The notes under the pieces: model-generated | Told to the model about the DNA's origin: nothing | The model's database searches: none | The model's input: only the letters and a program-made list of their open reading frames with translations | Translations under genes and position numbers: made by a program | Part shown: positions 24,016-32,652 of the stretch, piece by piece | Layout of the letters: each line of letters begins with the position of its first letter | Position numbering within the stretch: the stretch's first letter is position 1 | DNA from: Flavobacteriales bacterium | GTDB taxonomy: Bacteria; Bacteroidota; Bacteroidia; Flavobacteriales_F; PHOS-HE28 | Reading direction: 5' to 3' | Assembly (NCBI GenBank): GCA_016699575.1 | Contig: CP064979.1 | Coordinates: forward strand, 3,038,001 to 3,102,000 | DNA length: 64,000 nt

Positions 24016-25143
24016 ATGCACCTTCGCGCCGTGCCCGCTCGCATCATCCGTATCGCACTCGACCAACTGAGCATTCCGCTCAAGGCGCCCTTCATCACTT
24101 CGTTGGGTTCGCTCCACAAGGTGGAAAGCGTGGTCGTGATCATTGACACCGAGGACGGCTTGGTCGGTCAAGGCGAGTGCAATCCGTTTTGGGCCATCAA
24201 TGGTGAGACGGTCGGAACCTGCGTTGCTGTTGGCGCTCATTTGGCCCAGGCCATGTTGCGCCGTGATGCGCTGGACATTGATGGGGCTCATGCCGTCATG
24301 GACCGCCTCATCTTCGGCAACAACAGCATCAAGAGCGCGTTCGACATTGCCTTGCACGATATCGCAGCACAGCACGCTGGCAAGCCCTTGGCCGACTTCC
24401 TTGGTGGTGACCGAAGGTTACAACTCGTGACGGACTATACGGTGAGCATCGGAAGCCCTGAACGGATGGCGCAGGATGCGCGGGCGATCGTCGATGCGGG
24501 CTTCACGGTGGTCAAAGTGAAGGTCGGTGGTGATCCGAACGAAGACATCCAGCGCATCCTGGCAATTCGAAGTGCCATCGGCGAACGCATCCCGTTGCGC
24601 ATCGATGCCAATCAAGGCTGGTCGACGGAGCAAGCGATCCTCGTGTTGAACGCTTTGCGCGATGCGGGCATCCAGCATTGTGAAGAGCCCATCCCGCGGT
24701 GGCAGTTCATGGAGCTGCGCGGCGTGAAAGAGGCATCGCCGATCCCCATCATGGCCGATGAAAGCTGCTGCGATCACCGCGACGCCGAGCGGCTCATCGC
24801 ATTGGGCGCATGCCAGCGGTTCAACATCAAACTGGGCAAGAGCGGTGGACTGCACAAAGCACGCAAGATCATCGCGTTGGCCGAGGCCGCCGGTATGTCC
24901 GTGCAGGTGGGCGGATTCCTGGAATCGAGGTTGGCATGGAGCGCCGCCGCTGCATTGGCAACGACCAGTTCATGCGTGCAGTATTGCGATATGGATACGC
25001 CACTGATGTTCACCGAGGACCCGGTGGAGGGCGGCATCACATACGGAAGTGCGGGAACCATCACGATCCCCGAAGGCCCCGGACTTGGGGCGCGCATCAA
25101 GGGGTCATACCCGTTGGATGCGTTTCATGTGGTTTCAACATGA
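24016..25143 (+). CDS. Dipeptide epimerase-like enolase-superfamily enzyme
   Basis: A 375-residue muconate-lactonizing-subgroup enzyme. The acid-base lysines lie in VVKVKVGG (KxK) and FNIKLGKSGG; the metal ligands are Asp in RIDANQGW, Glu in EEPI and Asp in MADES. A CDMDTPLMF segment near residue 340 has the Asp-x-Asp that binds the alpha-amino group in L-Ala-D/L-Glu-type dipeptide epimerases, favouring that activity over cycloisomerase. Such enzymes help recycle peptidoglycan peptides. It overlaps the following ThrE-like exporter by ATGA. The ATG at 24016 was chosen because sequence before it is not family-like. Confidence 0.82.
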   Translation: MHLRAVPARIIRIALDQLSIPLKAPFITSLGSLHKVESVVVIIDTEDGLVGQGECNPFWAINGETVGTCVAVGAHLAQAMLRRDALDIDGAHAVMDRLIFGNNSIKSAFDIALHDIAAQHAGKPLADFLGGDRRLQLVTDYTVSIGSPERMAQDARAIVDAGFTVVKVKVGGDPNEDIQRILAIRSAIGERIPLRIDANQGWSTEQAILVLNALRDAGIQHCEEPIPRWQFMELRGVKEASPIPIMADESCCDHRDAERLIALGACQRFNIKLGKSGGLHKARKIIALAEAAGMSVQVGGFLESRLAWSAAAALATTSSCVQYCDMDTPLMFTEDPVEGGITYGSAGTITIPEGPGLGARIKGSYPLDAFHVVST

Positions 25144-26447
25144 GCACCACTGACCGCACCACGCTATTGCGTTTCCTGAGCCGCTTGGGCCAGGCAGAGC
25201 TTGCGGCGGGCAATGCCGTGGCGCTGATCGAACGGGACCTCGGCCAGATCGCGCACCGCAACGGCGTGCACGACCTCACGGCCTCGGTGCTGCCCACGGT
25301 GATGTTCCTGCAATTGGAGGACGGCACGGAGCATCGCCTGCAGCTCACCTTGGGGCCTTATCGCTCCGGTGGCCTGCGCTTCGATCAGATCGAAGGCGTG
25401 CTGACGGTGGCGCGCGATGCCCGCAGCGGGAGGATCACGCCATCCGAAGGTCTTCGTCGCTTGGATGCCATTTGGAAGATGAAGCACCGCTACCGCGATG
25501 TGGGCTTCGTGTTCGGTTACCTGATCACCACCATCGGCGTTGGCCTCATGATCAGGCCCACATGGCAGGCGTTGAGCGCTGTGAGCGTGCTCGGACTGGT
25601 CTGTGCCCTGCTGCTGGTCATGGTGCGTCGCCAACCGTCGTGGAGCGCGGTGATGCCGGTTGTTGCGGCCTTCGTGCTTTCGTCAGCCGTGGCACTTGCG
25701 TACCGGATGGGTTTCGAGCAGCCGGTCATGGATCTCCTCATACCGCCGCTCATCGTGTTCCTGCCCGGTAGCATGCTTACGGTGGCCATCGTTGAACTTG
25801 CGTTCGCCAACGTGGTGAGCGGTGCCACGCGCTTGGTGGCCGGGTTCGCGCAGTTGATCCTGCTGGCCTTTGGCATCCTTGGCGGCTTCCATGCCTTTGG
25901 CGGCTTACCCACGGTGACCCATTTGCCGGTGGATGAACGCCTCGCCTTGTGGATGCCTTGGCTAGGCGTGCTCCTGTTCGCCGTGGGGCTGCACCTCTAC
26001 AAGAGCAGCCGGGCCCGTTCGCTCGTGTGGATGATCGCCACCATGCTGATGGCCTACCTGGGCCAAACGCTCAGCGATCTGGTGCTCGACGGCGCATCGA
26101 CGGCGTTCTTCGGTGCCGTGCTCATGACGGTGAGCGCATTGACGATCGAATACCGCTTCAATGGACCGCCCGCATTGATCACCTTCCTGCCCGCTTTCTG
26201 GCTTCTGGCGCCCGGCTCGCTCGGTTTGGAAAGCGTGACCAGTATCACCACAACCGGCACGGGCACGGCGATGAACATCCTCCAGTTCCTTTTCACCCTA
26301 ACGGCCATTGCCACTGGATGCCTCATCGGTGCGTTCATCTACAGCGGCGTGTTCCATTTCCGCCGGGTGCGCTGGTTCGGGCGCGAGCATATGCCCGCTT
26401 CCACAACGGAACCCGCACCGGACAATTTCCCCGAACGGCTCGATTGA
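25140..26447 (+). CDS. Threonine/serine exporter (ThrE-like), single-chain
   Basis: A 435-residue protein with a soluble N-terminal domain and about nine to ten membrane segments from FVFGYLITTIGVGLMI onward. The first half holds the DUF1212 part (LTASVLPTVMFLQLEDG, VARDARSGRITPSEGLRRLDAI) and the second the DUF3815 part (GVLLFAVGLHLYKSSRARS to LFTLTAIATGCLIGAFIYS), fused as in ThrE. ThrE exports threonine and serine with proton motive force. Its start is embedded in the stop of the dipeptide epimerase gene, so peptide epimerisation and amino-acid efflux may be linked. Actual substrate unknown. Confidence 0.82.
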   Translation: MSTTDRTTLLRFLSRLGQAELAAGNAVALIERDLGQIAHRNGVHDLTASVLPTVMFLQLEDGTEHRLQLTLGPYRSGGLRFDQIEGVLTVARDARSGRITPSEGLRRLDAIWKMKHRYRDVGFVFGYLITTIGVGLMIRPTWQALSAVSVLGLVCALLLVMVRRQPSWSAVMPVVAAFVLSSAVALAYRMGFEQPVMDLLIPPLIVFLPGSMLTVAIVELAFANVVSGATRLVAGFAQLILLAFGILGGFHAFGGLPTVTHLPVDERLALWMPWLGVLLFAVGLHLYKSSRARSLVWMIATMLMAYLGQTLSDLVLDGASTAFFGAVLMTVSALTIEYRFNGPPALITFLPAFWLLAPGSLGLESVTSITTTGTGTAMNILQFLFTLTAIATGCLIGAFIYSGVFHFRRVRWFGREHMPASTTEPAPDNFPERLD

Positions 26448-26669
26448 TCAATGCTGAACGCCGAACCCCCGCCGCGCCTTCCAAAGGAGCGTGAGCAGAC
26501 CCGCCATTACTAGGCAGTCGACGGTCACCGCCACCGTCACGAGCTGTTTGTGGTTCACCGGATCGACGCGGCTGGCCCACAGCACCCCGAGCACCGTTGC
26601 GCTGATCAGCGCGGCTGACCAGAACAGGCGCTTGCGAGCGCTGTTTCCTGAACGCAGTGCAGTGGTCAT
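26448..26669 (-). CDS. Small two-helix membrane protein
   Basis: A 73-residue frame with two hydrophobic segments (LFWSAALISATVLGVLWAS and LVTVAVTVDCLVMAGLLTLLW) separated by a short polar loop, with basic ends. The stop lies directly against the stop of the ThrE-like gene, so the two converge. No family is recognised; the topology and absence of a competing gene are the only support. A strong upstream signal was not found. Confidence 0.45.
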   Translation of the reverse strand: MTTALRSGNSARKRLFWSAALISATVLGVLWASRVDPVNHKQLVTVAVTVDCLVMAGLLTLLWKARRGFGVQH

Positions 26670-26854
26670 GGGGACGACGCCGAAGCTACTTGCGGATCGA
26701 TCCCTTGTTGCTATTGGACGCCGGAAGTCGCATCCGGATCGACGGGCAGCCGTCTGTGGATAGACGCAGCGGCAGGTGGGTTTTCGCGATGCACGCTGAG
26801 GCTACCTTCGCGGCCGCCTGCAGGCAGGCGAGCAAAACCCATCCGCATCCGTAA

Positions 26855-29128
26855 ATGAGCCAGATCTTCGACCTCGACATGATCAAGGCGGTCTACAGCC
26901 GCTTCCCTTCGCGTATTGCCGCTGCCCGCAAGGCCGTAGGCAAGCCGCTTACGCTTACCGAGAAGATCCTCTATGCCCACCTCTGGGACGGTGAGGCGAA
27001 GCAAGCGTTCGGCCGCGGGAAGGACTATGTCGATTTCGCGCCGGACCGGGTGACCATGCAGGACGCCACCGCGCAGATGGCCCTGTTGCAGTTCAGCACC
27101 ACTGGTCGCCCCAAGGTTGCCGTGCCCAGCACCGTGCACTGCGATCACTTGATCCAAGCGCGGGTGGGAGCGAAGCAGGACCTGCAGGAGGCGCTCAACA
27201 AGAGCAACGAGGTCTTCAACTTCCTGGAGAGCATCAGCAACAAGTACGGCATCGGCTTCTGGAAACCCGGCGCGGGCATCATCCACCAGGTGATGCTGGA
27301 GAACTACGCCTTCCCCGGCGGCATGATGATCGGTACCGACAGCCACACGGTGAACGCCGGCGGTCTCGGCATGGTGGCCATCGGCGTGGGCGGTGCGGAT
27401 GCGTGCGACGTGATGAGCGGCCTTCCGTGGGAGCTCAAGTTCCCCAAGCTCATCGGCGTGAAGCTCACAGGCAAGCTGAACGGTTGGACCGCACCGAAGG
27501 ACGTGATCCTGAAAGTCGCCGGCATCCTCACGGTGAAGGGCGGAACCGGTGCGATCGTGGAGTACTTCGGGGAAGGCGCCGTGAGCATGAGCTGTACCGG
27601 CAAAGGCACCATCGCCAACATGGGCGCTGAGATCGGTGCCACAACCAGCACTTTCGGGTACGATGACAGCATGCGCCGCTACCTGAAGGCCACCGGCCGC
27701 ACAGAAGTGGCCGCTCTCGCCGATGGCATCGCTGGCGACCTCACCGGTGATCCCGAGGTGTACGCCGACCCGGCCAAGTACTTCGACCAGGTGATCGAGA
27801 TCGACCTGAGCACGCTGAGCCCGCACCTGAACGGTCCCTTCACGCCCGACCTGGCCACGCCGGTGAGCGAGATGAAGGCGAAGGCCGCCAAGAACGACTG
27901 GCCGGTGGACATCGAGTGGGCGCTGATCGGTTCCTGCACCAACAGCAGCTACGAGGACATCAGCCGCGCCGCCAGCATCGTGGCCGACGCGGTGAGCAAA
28001 GGCGTGAAGCCGAAGTCGCACTTGGGCATCAACCCCGGCTCCGAACAGGTACGCTCCACTATCGAGCGCGATGGGTTCATCGAGACCTTCGAGAAAAGCG
28101 GCGCCACCATCTTCACCAATGCCTGTGGTCCTTGCATCGGCCAGTGGGCGCGCGAGGGTGCCGACAAACAGGAGAAGAATTCCATCGTCCACTCCTTCAA
28201 CCGGAACTTCGCGAAGCGCGCGGACGGCAATCCCAACACGCATGCCTTCGTGGCCTCGCCGGAAATGGTGGCAGCCATCGCCCTCAGCGGCAAGCTCACC
28301 TTCGATCCGGTGCGCGATACGCTCACCAACGACAAGGGTGAGCAAGTGAAGCTGGCCGAACCCACCGGCTGGGAATTGCCCCCGAAAGGCTTCGCAGTGG
28401 AAGATGCCGGCTACCAGGCACCAGCGGCCGATGGCAGCAAAGTGAACGTGGTGGTGAAGCCCGACAGTCAGCGATTGCAACTGCTCGAACCCTTCCCCGC
28501 ATGGAACGGGAAGAACATCAGCGATGCGGTGCTGCTGATCAAGGCCAAAGGCAAGTGCACCACGGACCACATCAGCATGGCCGGTACCTGGCTGCGCTAC
28601 CGCGGACATCTCGACAACATCAGCAACAACACGCTGATCGGGGCCACGAACGCCTTCAACGGCGAGGCCGACAAGGTGAAGAACCAGCTCACCGGCGAAT
28701 ACGGTCCGGTGCCGGCGACGCAGCGCGCTTACAAAGCCGCAGGCATCACGAGCATCGTAGTGGGCGATCAGAACTATGGCGAAGGTTCAAGCCGCGAGCA
28801 CGCCGCCATGCAGCCGCGGCACCTAGGTGTGGCCGCCGTGCTGGTGAAGAGCTTCGCACGGATCCACGAGACCAACCTGAAGAAGCAGGGCATGCTCGCC
28901 CTCACCTTCAGCAACGAAGCCGACTACGACAAGATCCAGGAGGACGACCGCATCGACTTCACGGACCTCACTTCGTTCGCGCCCGGCAAGCCGCTGACGC
29001 TCGTGCTGAAGCACAAGGACGGCTCGAAGGACAGCATCCTGGTGAACCACACGTACAACGATCAACAGATCGAGTGGTTCAAGGCCGGCGGTGCGCTCAA
29101 CATCATCCGCGCGCAGCAGAAGGGCTGA
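26855..29128 (+). CDS. Aconitate hydratase (mitochondrial-type)
   Basis: A 757-residue [4Fe-4S] enzyme converting citrate to isocitrate in the TCA cycle. The three cluster cysteines are visible in IGSCTNSSYED (one) and NACGPCIGQW (two). Other marks are PSTVHCDHLIQA, GTDSHTVNAGGLG and, in the swivel domain, NYGEGSSREHAAMQPR. Length and motifs fit the mitochondrial/AcnA-type group rather than AcnB, whose domain order differs. The upstream 185-bp gap contains TACCTTCG about 45 nt before the ATG, a weak promoter candidate. It converges on the barrel gene with a one-base boundary. Confidence 0.95.
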   Translation: MSQIFDLDMIKAVYSRFPSRIAAARKAVGKPLTLTEKILYAHLWDGEAKQAFGRGKDYVDFAPDRVTMQDATAQMALLQFSTTGRPKVAVPSTVHCDHLIQARVGAKQDLQEALNKSNEVFNFLESISNKYGIGFWKPGAGIIHQVMLENYAFPGGMMIGTDSHTVNAGGLGMVAIGVGGADACDVMSGLPWELKFPKLIGVKLTGKLNGWTAPKDVILKVAGILTVKGGTGAIVEYFGEGAVSMSCTGKGTIANMGAEIGATTSTFGYDDSMRRYLKATGRTEVAALADGIAGDLTGDPEVYADPAKYFDQVIEIDLSTLSPHLNGPFTPDLATPVSEMKAKAAKNDWPVDIEWALIGSCTNSSYEDISRAASIVADAVSKGVKPKSHLGINPGSEQVRSTIERDGFIETFEKSGATIFTNACGPCIGQWAREGADKQEKNSIVHSFNRNFAKRADGNPNTHAFVASPEMVAAIALSGKLTFDPVRDTLTNDKGEQVKLAEPTGWELPPKGFAVEDAGYQAPAADGSKVNVVVKPDSQRLQLLEPFPAWNGKNISDAVLLIKAKGKCTTDHISMAGTWLRYRGHLDNISNNTLIGATNAFNGEADKVKNQLTGEYGPVPATQRAYKAAGITSIVVGDQNYGEGSSREHAAMQPRHLGVAAVLVKSFARIHETNLKKQGMLALTFSNEADYDKIQEDDRIDFTDLTSFAPGKPLTLVLKHKDGSKDSILVNHTYNDQQIEWFKAGGALNIIRAQQKG

Positions 29129-29809
29129 TCACTCTTCTTCGGGTGGCGCTGGTAGCCGTTTCAAGCTGAAGCGATAACCTACCGTGGCGGTCAAGGTGTT
29201 CACGAACACGATGTGCCTTGTGCTGGAAAACAGGCTGTTGGCGGCGGTGAACATGATCTCACCGAAGACGCCGCCCCAAGGACCGTTGATCTCGGCTCCA
29301 CCAGTGAGCCGCACCAAGGCTTGGTCATAGCCCCGGTCCTTCGCGGACACTGCGTTGATGCCCAATGCGTCGGTCAGCGTGCGTTCATCGCGTAGCCATG
29401 CGTGGCGCCAACCGGCACCTACCATCAGATAGCCGCCCCGGAAATAACCGTTCGGGCAGAACGTGCAGCCGTAGGGCACCTTCACATCCACTGCGGCGTC
29501 GAACCTGTTGAGCACGTAACGATGAACCTCCATCACCTCGTTGGGCGGTTCACCGGGTATCGAATAGTTCGACGCTGTGGACCACGTGCTTGGCCAATGG
29601 AACGCCGTTGAGCCGCGGAGCACGAACCATGTGGTGTCCTTCACCCGGCCTTCCACGAGCAGACCGCCCATGGTGCCACCGCGCCCCCATGTATGGTCGG
29701 TGCCCGCGGAAACGAAGGCACCACCGGACCACTGGGCCGAGAGTGTTGGACCCAGGCCAACAAGCGTGATGATCGTAGCTGCAAAGCGGTGTTCAACGGC
29801 TCGGCCCAT
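29129..29809 (-). CDS. Predicted outer-membrane beta-barrel protein
   Basis: A 226-residue protein with a signal peptide (ATIITLVGLGPTLSAQ) and alternating aromatic strands, for example GTMGGLLVEGRVKDTTWFVLR, GYFRGGYLMVGAGWRHAWL and a closing LTATVGYRFSLKRL. It overlaps the stop of the frameshifted barrel frame upstream, so both were probably one operon. No function can be named. Confidence 0.6.
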   Translation of the reverse strand: MGRAVEHRFAATIITLVGLGPTLSAQWSGGAFVSAGTDHTWGRGGTMGGLLVEGRVKDTTWFVLRGSTAFHWPSTWSTASNYSIPGEPPNEVMEVHRYVLNRFDAAVDVKVPYGCTFCPNGYFRGGYLMVGAGWRHAWLRDERTLTDALGINAVSAKDRGYDQALVRLTGGAEINGPWGGVFGEIMFTAANSLFSSTRHIVFVNTLTATVGYRFSLKRLPAPPEEE

Positions 29810-30462
29810 GGTCTTTCTTGTTGTGAAGTATGGTATGCACGAAACCGAAACGCAAGCCGTATTCCTGGAACCACACCAGTGGGGTGCCTTCCGGATCATC
29901 GGGCAGGTAGGTGAACGGATCGCAGATGAGGCCGAGGAACACTTGGGATGGTCGCCAACCGTAGCGCAATTCCAGTCCGGCCCGGTGCGCCCATCGGTCG
30001 CGCAATGAACGGCCCGACCGCACGATCGGTGCACCGGTCACAGCATCGCTGGTCCGTGTCTCGAAATCGTAGCGTTCGTGCCGATAGCCGATCCCGGCAC
30101 ACCCCCACAGCTGCAATCCGGAAGCACCGATCGTGCCGAAGCGGAAAAGCGGTTCCAGGTCTACCGCCACGCTCCAGTACCGGTCGTAGGTATTAGGAAT
30201 CAGCCCCGCTGGCGAAGCTCACCGGTTGCGGATCCCCGTTGAACGCCCCTTCGTGGCGACCTTGGACCGGCAGGTGCGCGAACAGTGCAGCGCGGATCGC
30301 CAAGCGTTCATTGCGGAACGCGTGCTCAGCGCAAGCGCCCAGGCCCACGTTCGACCGGAACCAATGGTCGTTGCGGCTGTAGCCTACCAACGCACCGATG
30401 CCGGTCTGCGCACCGGAGGTGGTCGCGAAGGGGAGGAGGAACAGGAGCGTTCGCGGTCGCAA
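29793..30462 (-). pseudogene. Frameshifted outer-membrane barrel gene
   Basis: The 5' half (MRPRTLLFLLPFATTSGAQ to PVSFASGADS) starts with a signal peptide and looks like the first strands of a barrel. It stops at 30193. The 3' half continues at once in the next frame, reading LIPNTYDRYWSVAVDLEPLF and on to the stop at 29793. Removing one G from the GGGG run at minus 30207-30204 joins the halves into one frame of about 222 residues without loss. Either the gene is inactive or the base is a sequencing/assembly error. It is the first of two adjacent barrel genes. Confidence 0.6.
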
Positions 30463-30527
30463 GTCAGGCGTTCGTGTGAACGGCCTAACAACGTGCTGGA
30501 GCGCTCAGTATTGCCGTGCGTAAGGGC

Positions 30528-31265
30528 TCAACGACGGCGCTTGGTCTCCCAGCCGAAGTAATACGTGGCGCCGAACTGCAGCCCCATGTTGATCGTTCGG
30601 CCGGAGGGCTTGGTCAGCGAATTGACGAACAACGTATACGTATTGTACTGGTCCATCATGCCCATGAAACCGCGCAGCCCTAGGCCGAAGCCCCCTTTGG
30701 AGATCCAGCCTGCCCCGAAGGTGAAGCCGACGTCCAGAGGGATGTACTGCGATTCCTCGATGTCCACATAGTTGTACAGTTCATCGGTGTCATAGCGGCT
30801 GTCGTCCGTGGAGAACTTGGTGGCCGCTGCAATGGAGGTGTAGATCCCGGCTTCACCGTAAACACCCATGTTCAAACGGTAACGGAACAGGATCGGCCAG
30901 TCGATGCACATCCGCGTCACCGTTTCCTTGTGATCGTACTTCTTGTTCACCGTGTCGCTCCCCAGCGTGTAGTAGTCCTCGTACACGTAGGTGCCGCCTT
31001 TCATGCTGAAGAGCAGGTCCGTTACAAGGCTTGCGTTGCCATGGCGGCCGAAACCGAGGCTGATGGTCGGGCCGACGTGGGCGCCCGCCTTGTACTTCGG
31101 CGTCCTAACGAAGCCCTCATTGATCTCCAGCCACGACCGGTCGGTGGTGGGCATAGTGGTCAGATTAAGGCCGGCCTTCACGCCGAATTTGAAGCCCCGT
31201 TGCGCGTTCATCGCGCCGGGCAGCAACAGGGCCACTAGGGCCAGCATCTTCATCACCTTGCTCAT
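30528..31265 (-). CDS. PorT-like outer-membrane beta-barrel protein
   Basis: A 245-residue protein with a signal peptide (MSKVMKMLALVALLLPGAMNAQ) and the Bacteroidota barrel opening RGFKFGVKAGLNLTTM. Eight or so amphipathic strands follow, ending in NMGLQFGATYYFGWETK. I chose the ATG at 31265 over a GTG two codons upstream. A TACATTAG -7-like element lies 18 nt before it. Function unknown; such barrels are generic porin-like or surface proteins. Confidence 0.78.
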   Translation of the reverse strand: MSKVMKMLALVALLLPGAMNAQRGFKFGVKAGLNLTTMPTTDRSWLEINEGFVRTPKYKAGAHVGPTISLGFGRHGNASLVTDLLFSMKGGTYVYEDYYTLGSDTVNKKYDHKETVTRMCIDWPILFRYRLNMGVYGEAGIYTSIAAATKFSTDDSRYDTDELYNYVDIEESQYIPLDVGFTFGAGWISKGGFGLGLRGFMGMMDQYNTYTLFVNSLTKPSGRTINMGLQFGATYYFGWETKRRR

Positions 31266-31283
31266 GGTCACTAGGTTGGTGGG

Positions 31284-31291
31284 CTAATGTA
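31284..31291 (-). promoter_or_regulatory. Probable -7 promoter element (TACATTAG)
   Basis: The minus strand reads TACATTAG at 31291-31284, two bases from TAnnTTTG, 18 nt before the barrel-gene ATG. The identical octamer lies upstream of the S46 peptidase gene, which also encodes an exported protein. Confidence 0.35.
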
Positions 31292-31395
31292 GACGCCTGC
31301 CCCCAACCCCGTGTTGCCTTTCGGGCACGCGGCTTGCAAACGGCGCCCGCCTGCATCGCTATTTTGGCCGCGGGCTTCACCCCCGAACGCAACGC

Positions 31396-32571
31396 ATGAA
31401 CTTCACTCCCCGCTCGTTCCTCTTGGCCTCGGCCTTTGCTTCCGGCTCAGTGCTCCTCGCCCAGGAAACCCCTAACCCCGACTCGTTGAACCTGGTGCCC
31501 AACGGCAGTTTCGAGGAGGTGGAAGGCAAGCTCAAGCGATTGGGCAGCATCGAAATGGCCAAGGGTTGGAAGAGCCCCACAGCGGCAAAAGCTGATCTCC
31601 TGAGCGAGACGGTCGCCAACTCCCCGATCAGCGCACCGCGCAGCCAGTTCGGCGACCAGAGCGCCCTGAAGGGCACCAACTACGCCGGCCTCCGTTGGTG
31701 GAGCTACCAGAACAAAGCTCCGCGCACGTACCTGCAAGCCAAACTGAAAAAGGTGCTGAAGAAGGGCCAGAAATACTGCGTGCGCTACTACGTGAGCCTG
31801 AGCGACCTGAGCAAGTACAGCAGCAACGAGCTGGGCGTTTTCATGAGCAAGATGCTGGTGAACAAGGACGACAACATGTCCCTCACCTACAATGCCCAGG
31901 TGCCCAACCTGCGCACCGAGATCTACGGCGATCAGTTCGGCTGGAAGGGTGTATGCGGTGTGTACGAGGCTCAGGGCGATGAGCAGTACATGATCATCGG
32001 GAACTTCGCGTCCAATGAAAAGACCGTTACCGGCAAAGCAAAGCGCCCCAAGGGCGAAACCCGCCAGCAAACGCTCGACGCCTACTACTTCATCGACGAC
32101 ATCAACGTTTGGCCGATCAAGCTGATGAGCGAGTGCTCGTGCACGCAGCTCGACAAGGCCGAGAGCGAGTTCATCTACAGCAAGAAGGTGGCACTGCCGT
32201 TGAACCTGAAGCCCGTGGATGCCATTGAACAAGCCACCATCTACTTCAAGCGCTTCACCCGAAGCATCGACGGGTCCATGGACCAGATCATTGCCGACAT
32301 GGCCAAGTTGATGACGGAGAACAAGGAGATCAAGATCAAGCTCACCGGTCACAGCGACGCGCTCGAGCACGACCGCATCCGGATGCGCCCCGACCTTACC
32401 GAAATGGCCAAAGAGCGGGCGGACGAAGTGAAGGCAGCGCTGGTTGAGGCCGGTGTTGAGGGCGAGCGTATCACCACGGCAAGTGCAGGCCACGAGAGCC
32501 CGGCGGACGGCGGCGATGACGATGTTGCCCTGAGCAAGAACCGCCGCGTGGAAGTGGACATCCTCCAGTAA
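31396..32571 (+). CDS. OmpA-family outer-membrane/peptidoglycan-associated protein
   Basis: A 391-residue protein with a signal peptide (to about residue 23, LLAQE), an N-terminal domain starting LNLVPNGSFEEVEGK that looks like a carbohydrate-binding (jelly-roll) module, and a C-terminal OmpA domain: QATIYFKRFTRSIDG, KIKLTGHSDALEHDRIRMRP, ERADEVKAALVEAGV and SKNRRVEVDI. The Asp and Arg that bind diaminopimelate are in the positions expected (SDALEHDR..., SKNRRVE). It probably tethers the outer membrane to peptidoglycan. TATTTTGG lies 28 nt upstream of the ATG. A strong hairpin follows the stop. Confidence 0.85.
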   Translation: MNFTPRSFLLASAFASGSVLLAQETPNPDSLNLVPNGSFEEVEGKLKRLGSIEMAKGWKSPTAAKADLLSETVANSPISAPRSQFGDQSALKGTNYAGLRWWSYQNKAPRTYLQAKLKKVLKKGQKYCVRYYVSLSDLSKYSSNELGVFMSKMLVNKDDNMSLTYNAQVPNLRTEIYGDQFGWKGVCGVYEAQGDEQYMIIGNFASNEKTVTGKAKRPKGETRQQTLDAYYFIDDINVWPIKLMSECSCTQLDKAESEFIYSKKVALPLNLKPVDAIEQATIYFKRFTRSIDGSMDQIIADMAKLMTENKEIKIKLTGHSDALEHDRIRMRPDLTEMAKERADEVKAALVEAGVEGERITTASAGHESPADGGDDDVALSKNRRVEVDILQ

Positions 32572-32585
32572 TCCCCAGCAACAAG

Positions 32586-32622
32586 AACACGAACGCCCGG
32601 CCCCAAGCCGGGCGTTCGTGTT
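32586..32622 (+). terminator. Terminator hairpin after the OmpA-family gene
   Basis: A perfect 16-bp stem (AACACGAACGCCCGGC and its complement) with loop CCCAA lies 15 bp after the stop codon. No T-run follows, though the arms end in TT. Its strength makes a terminator likely; a palindromic repeat is the alternative. Confidence 0.65.
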
Positions 32623-32652
32623 GGCGGCTACTTTCCCGGCCGGTCCATCACC

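Noticed and set aside
26711..28609. A 632-codon minus-strand frame opposite aconitase
   Set aside because: The aconitase cluster cysteines and swivel motifs on the plus strand are unambiguous; the antisense frame has no signal or domain.
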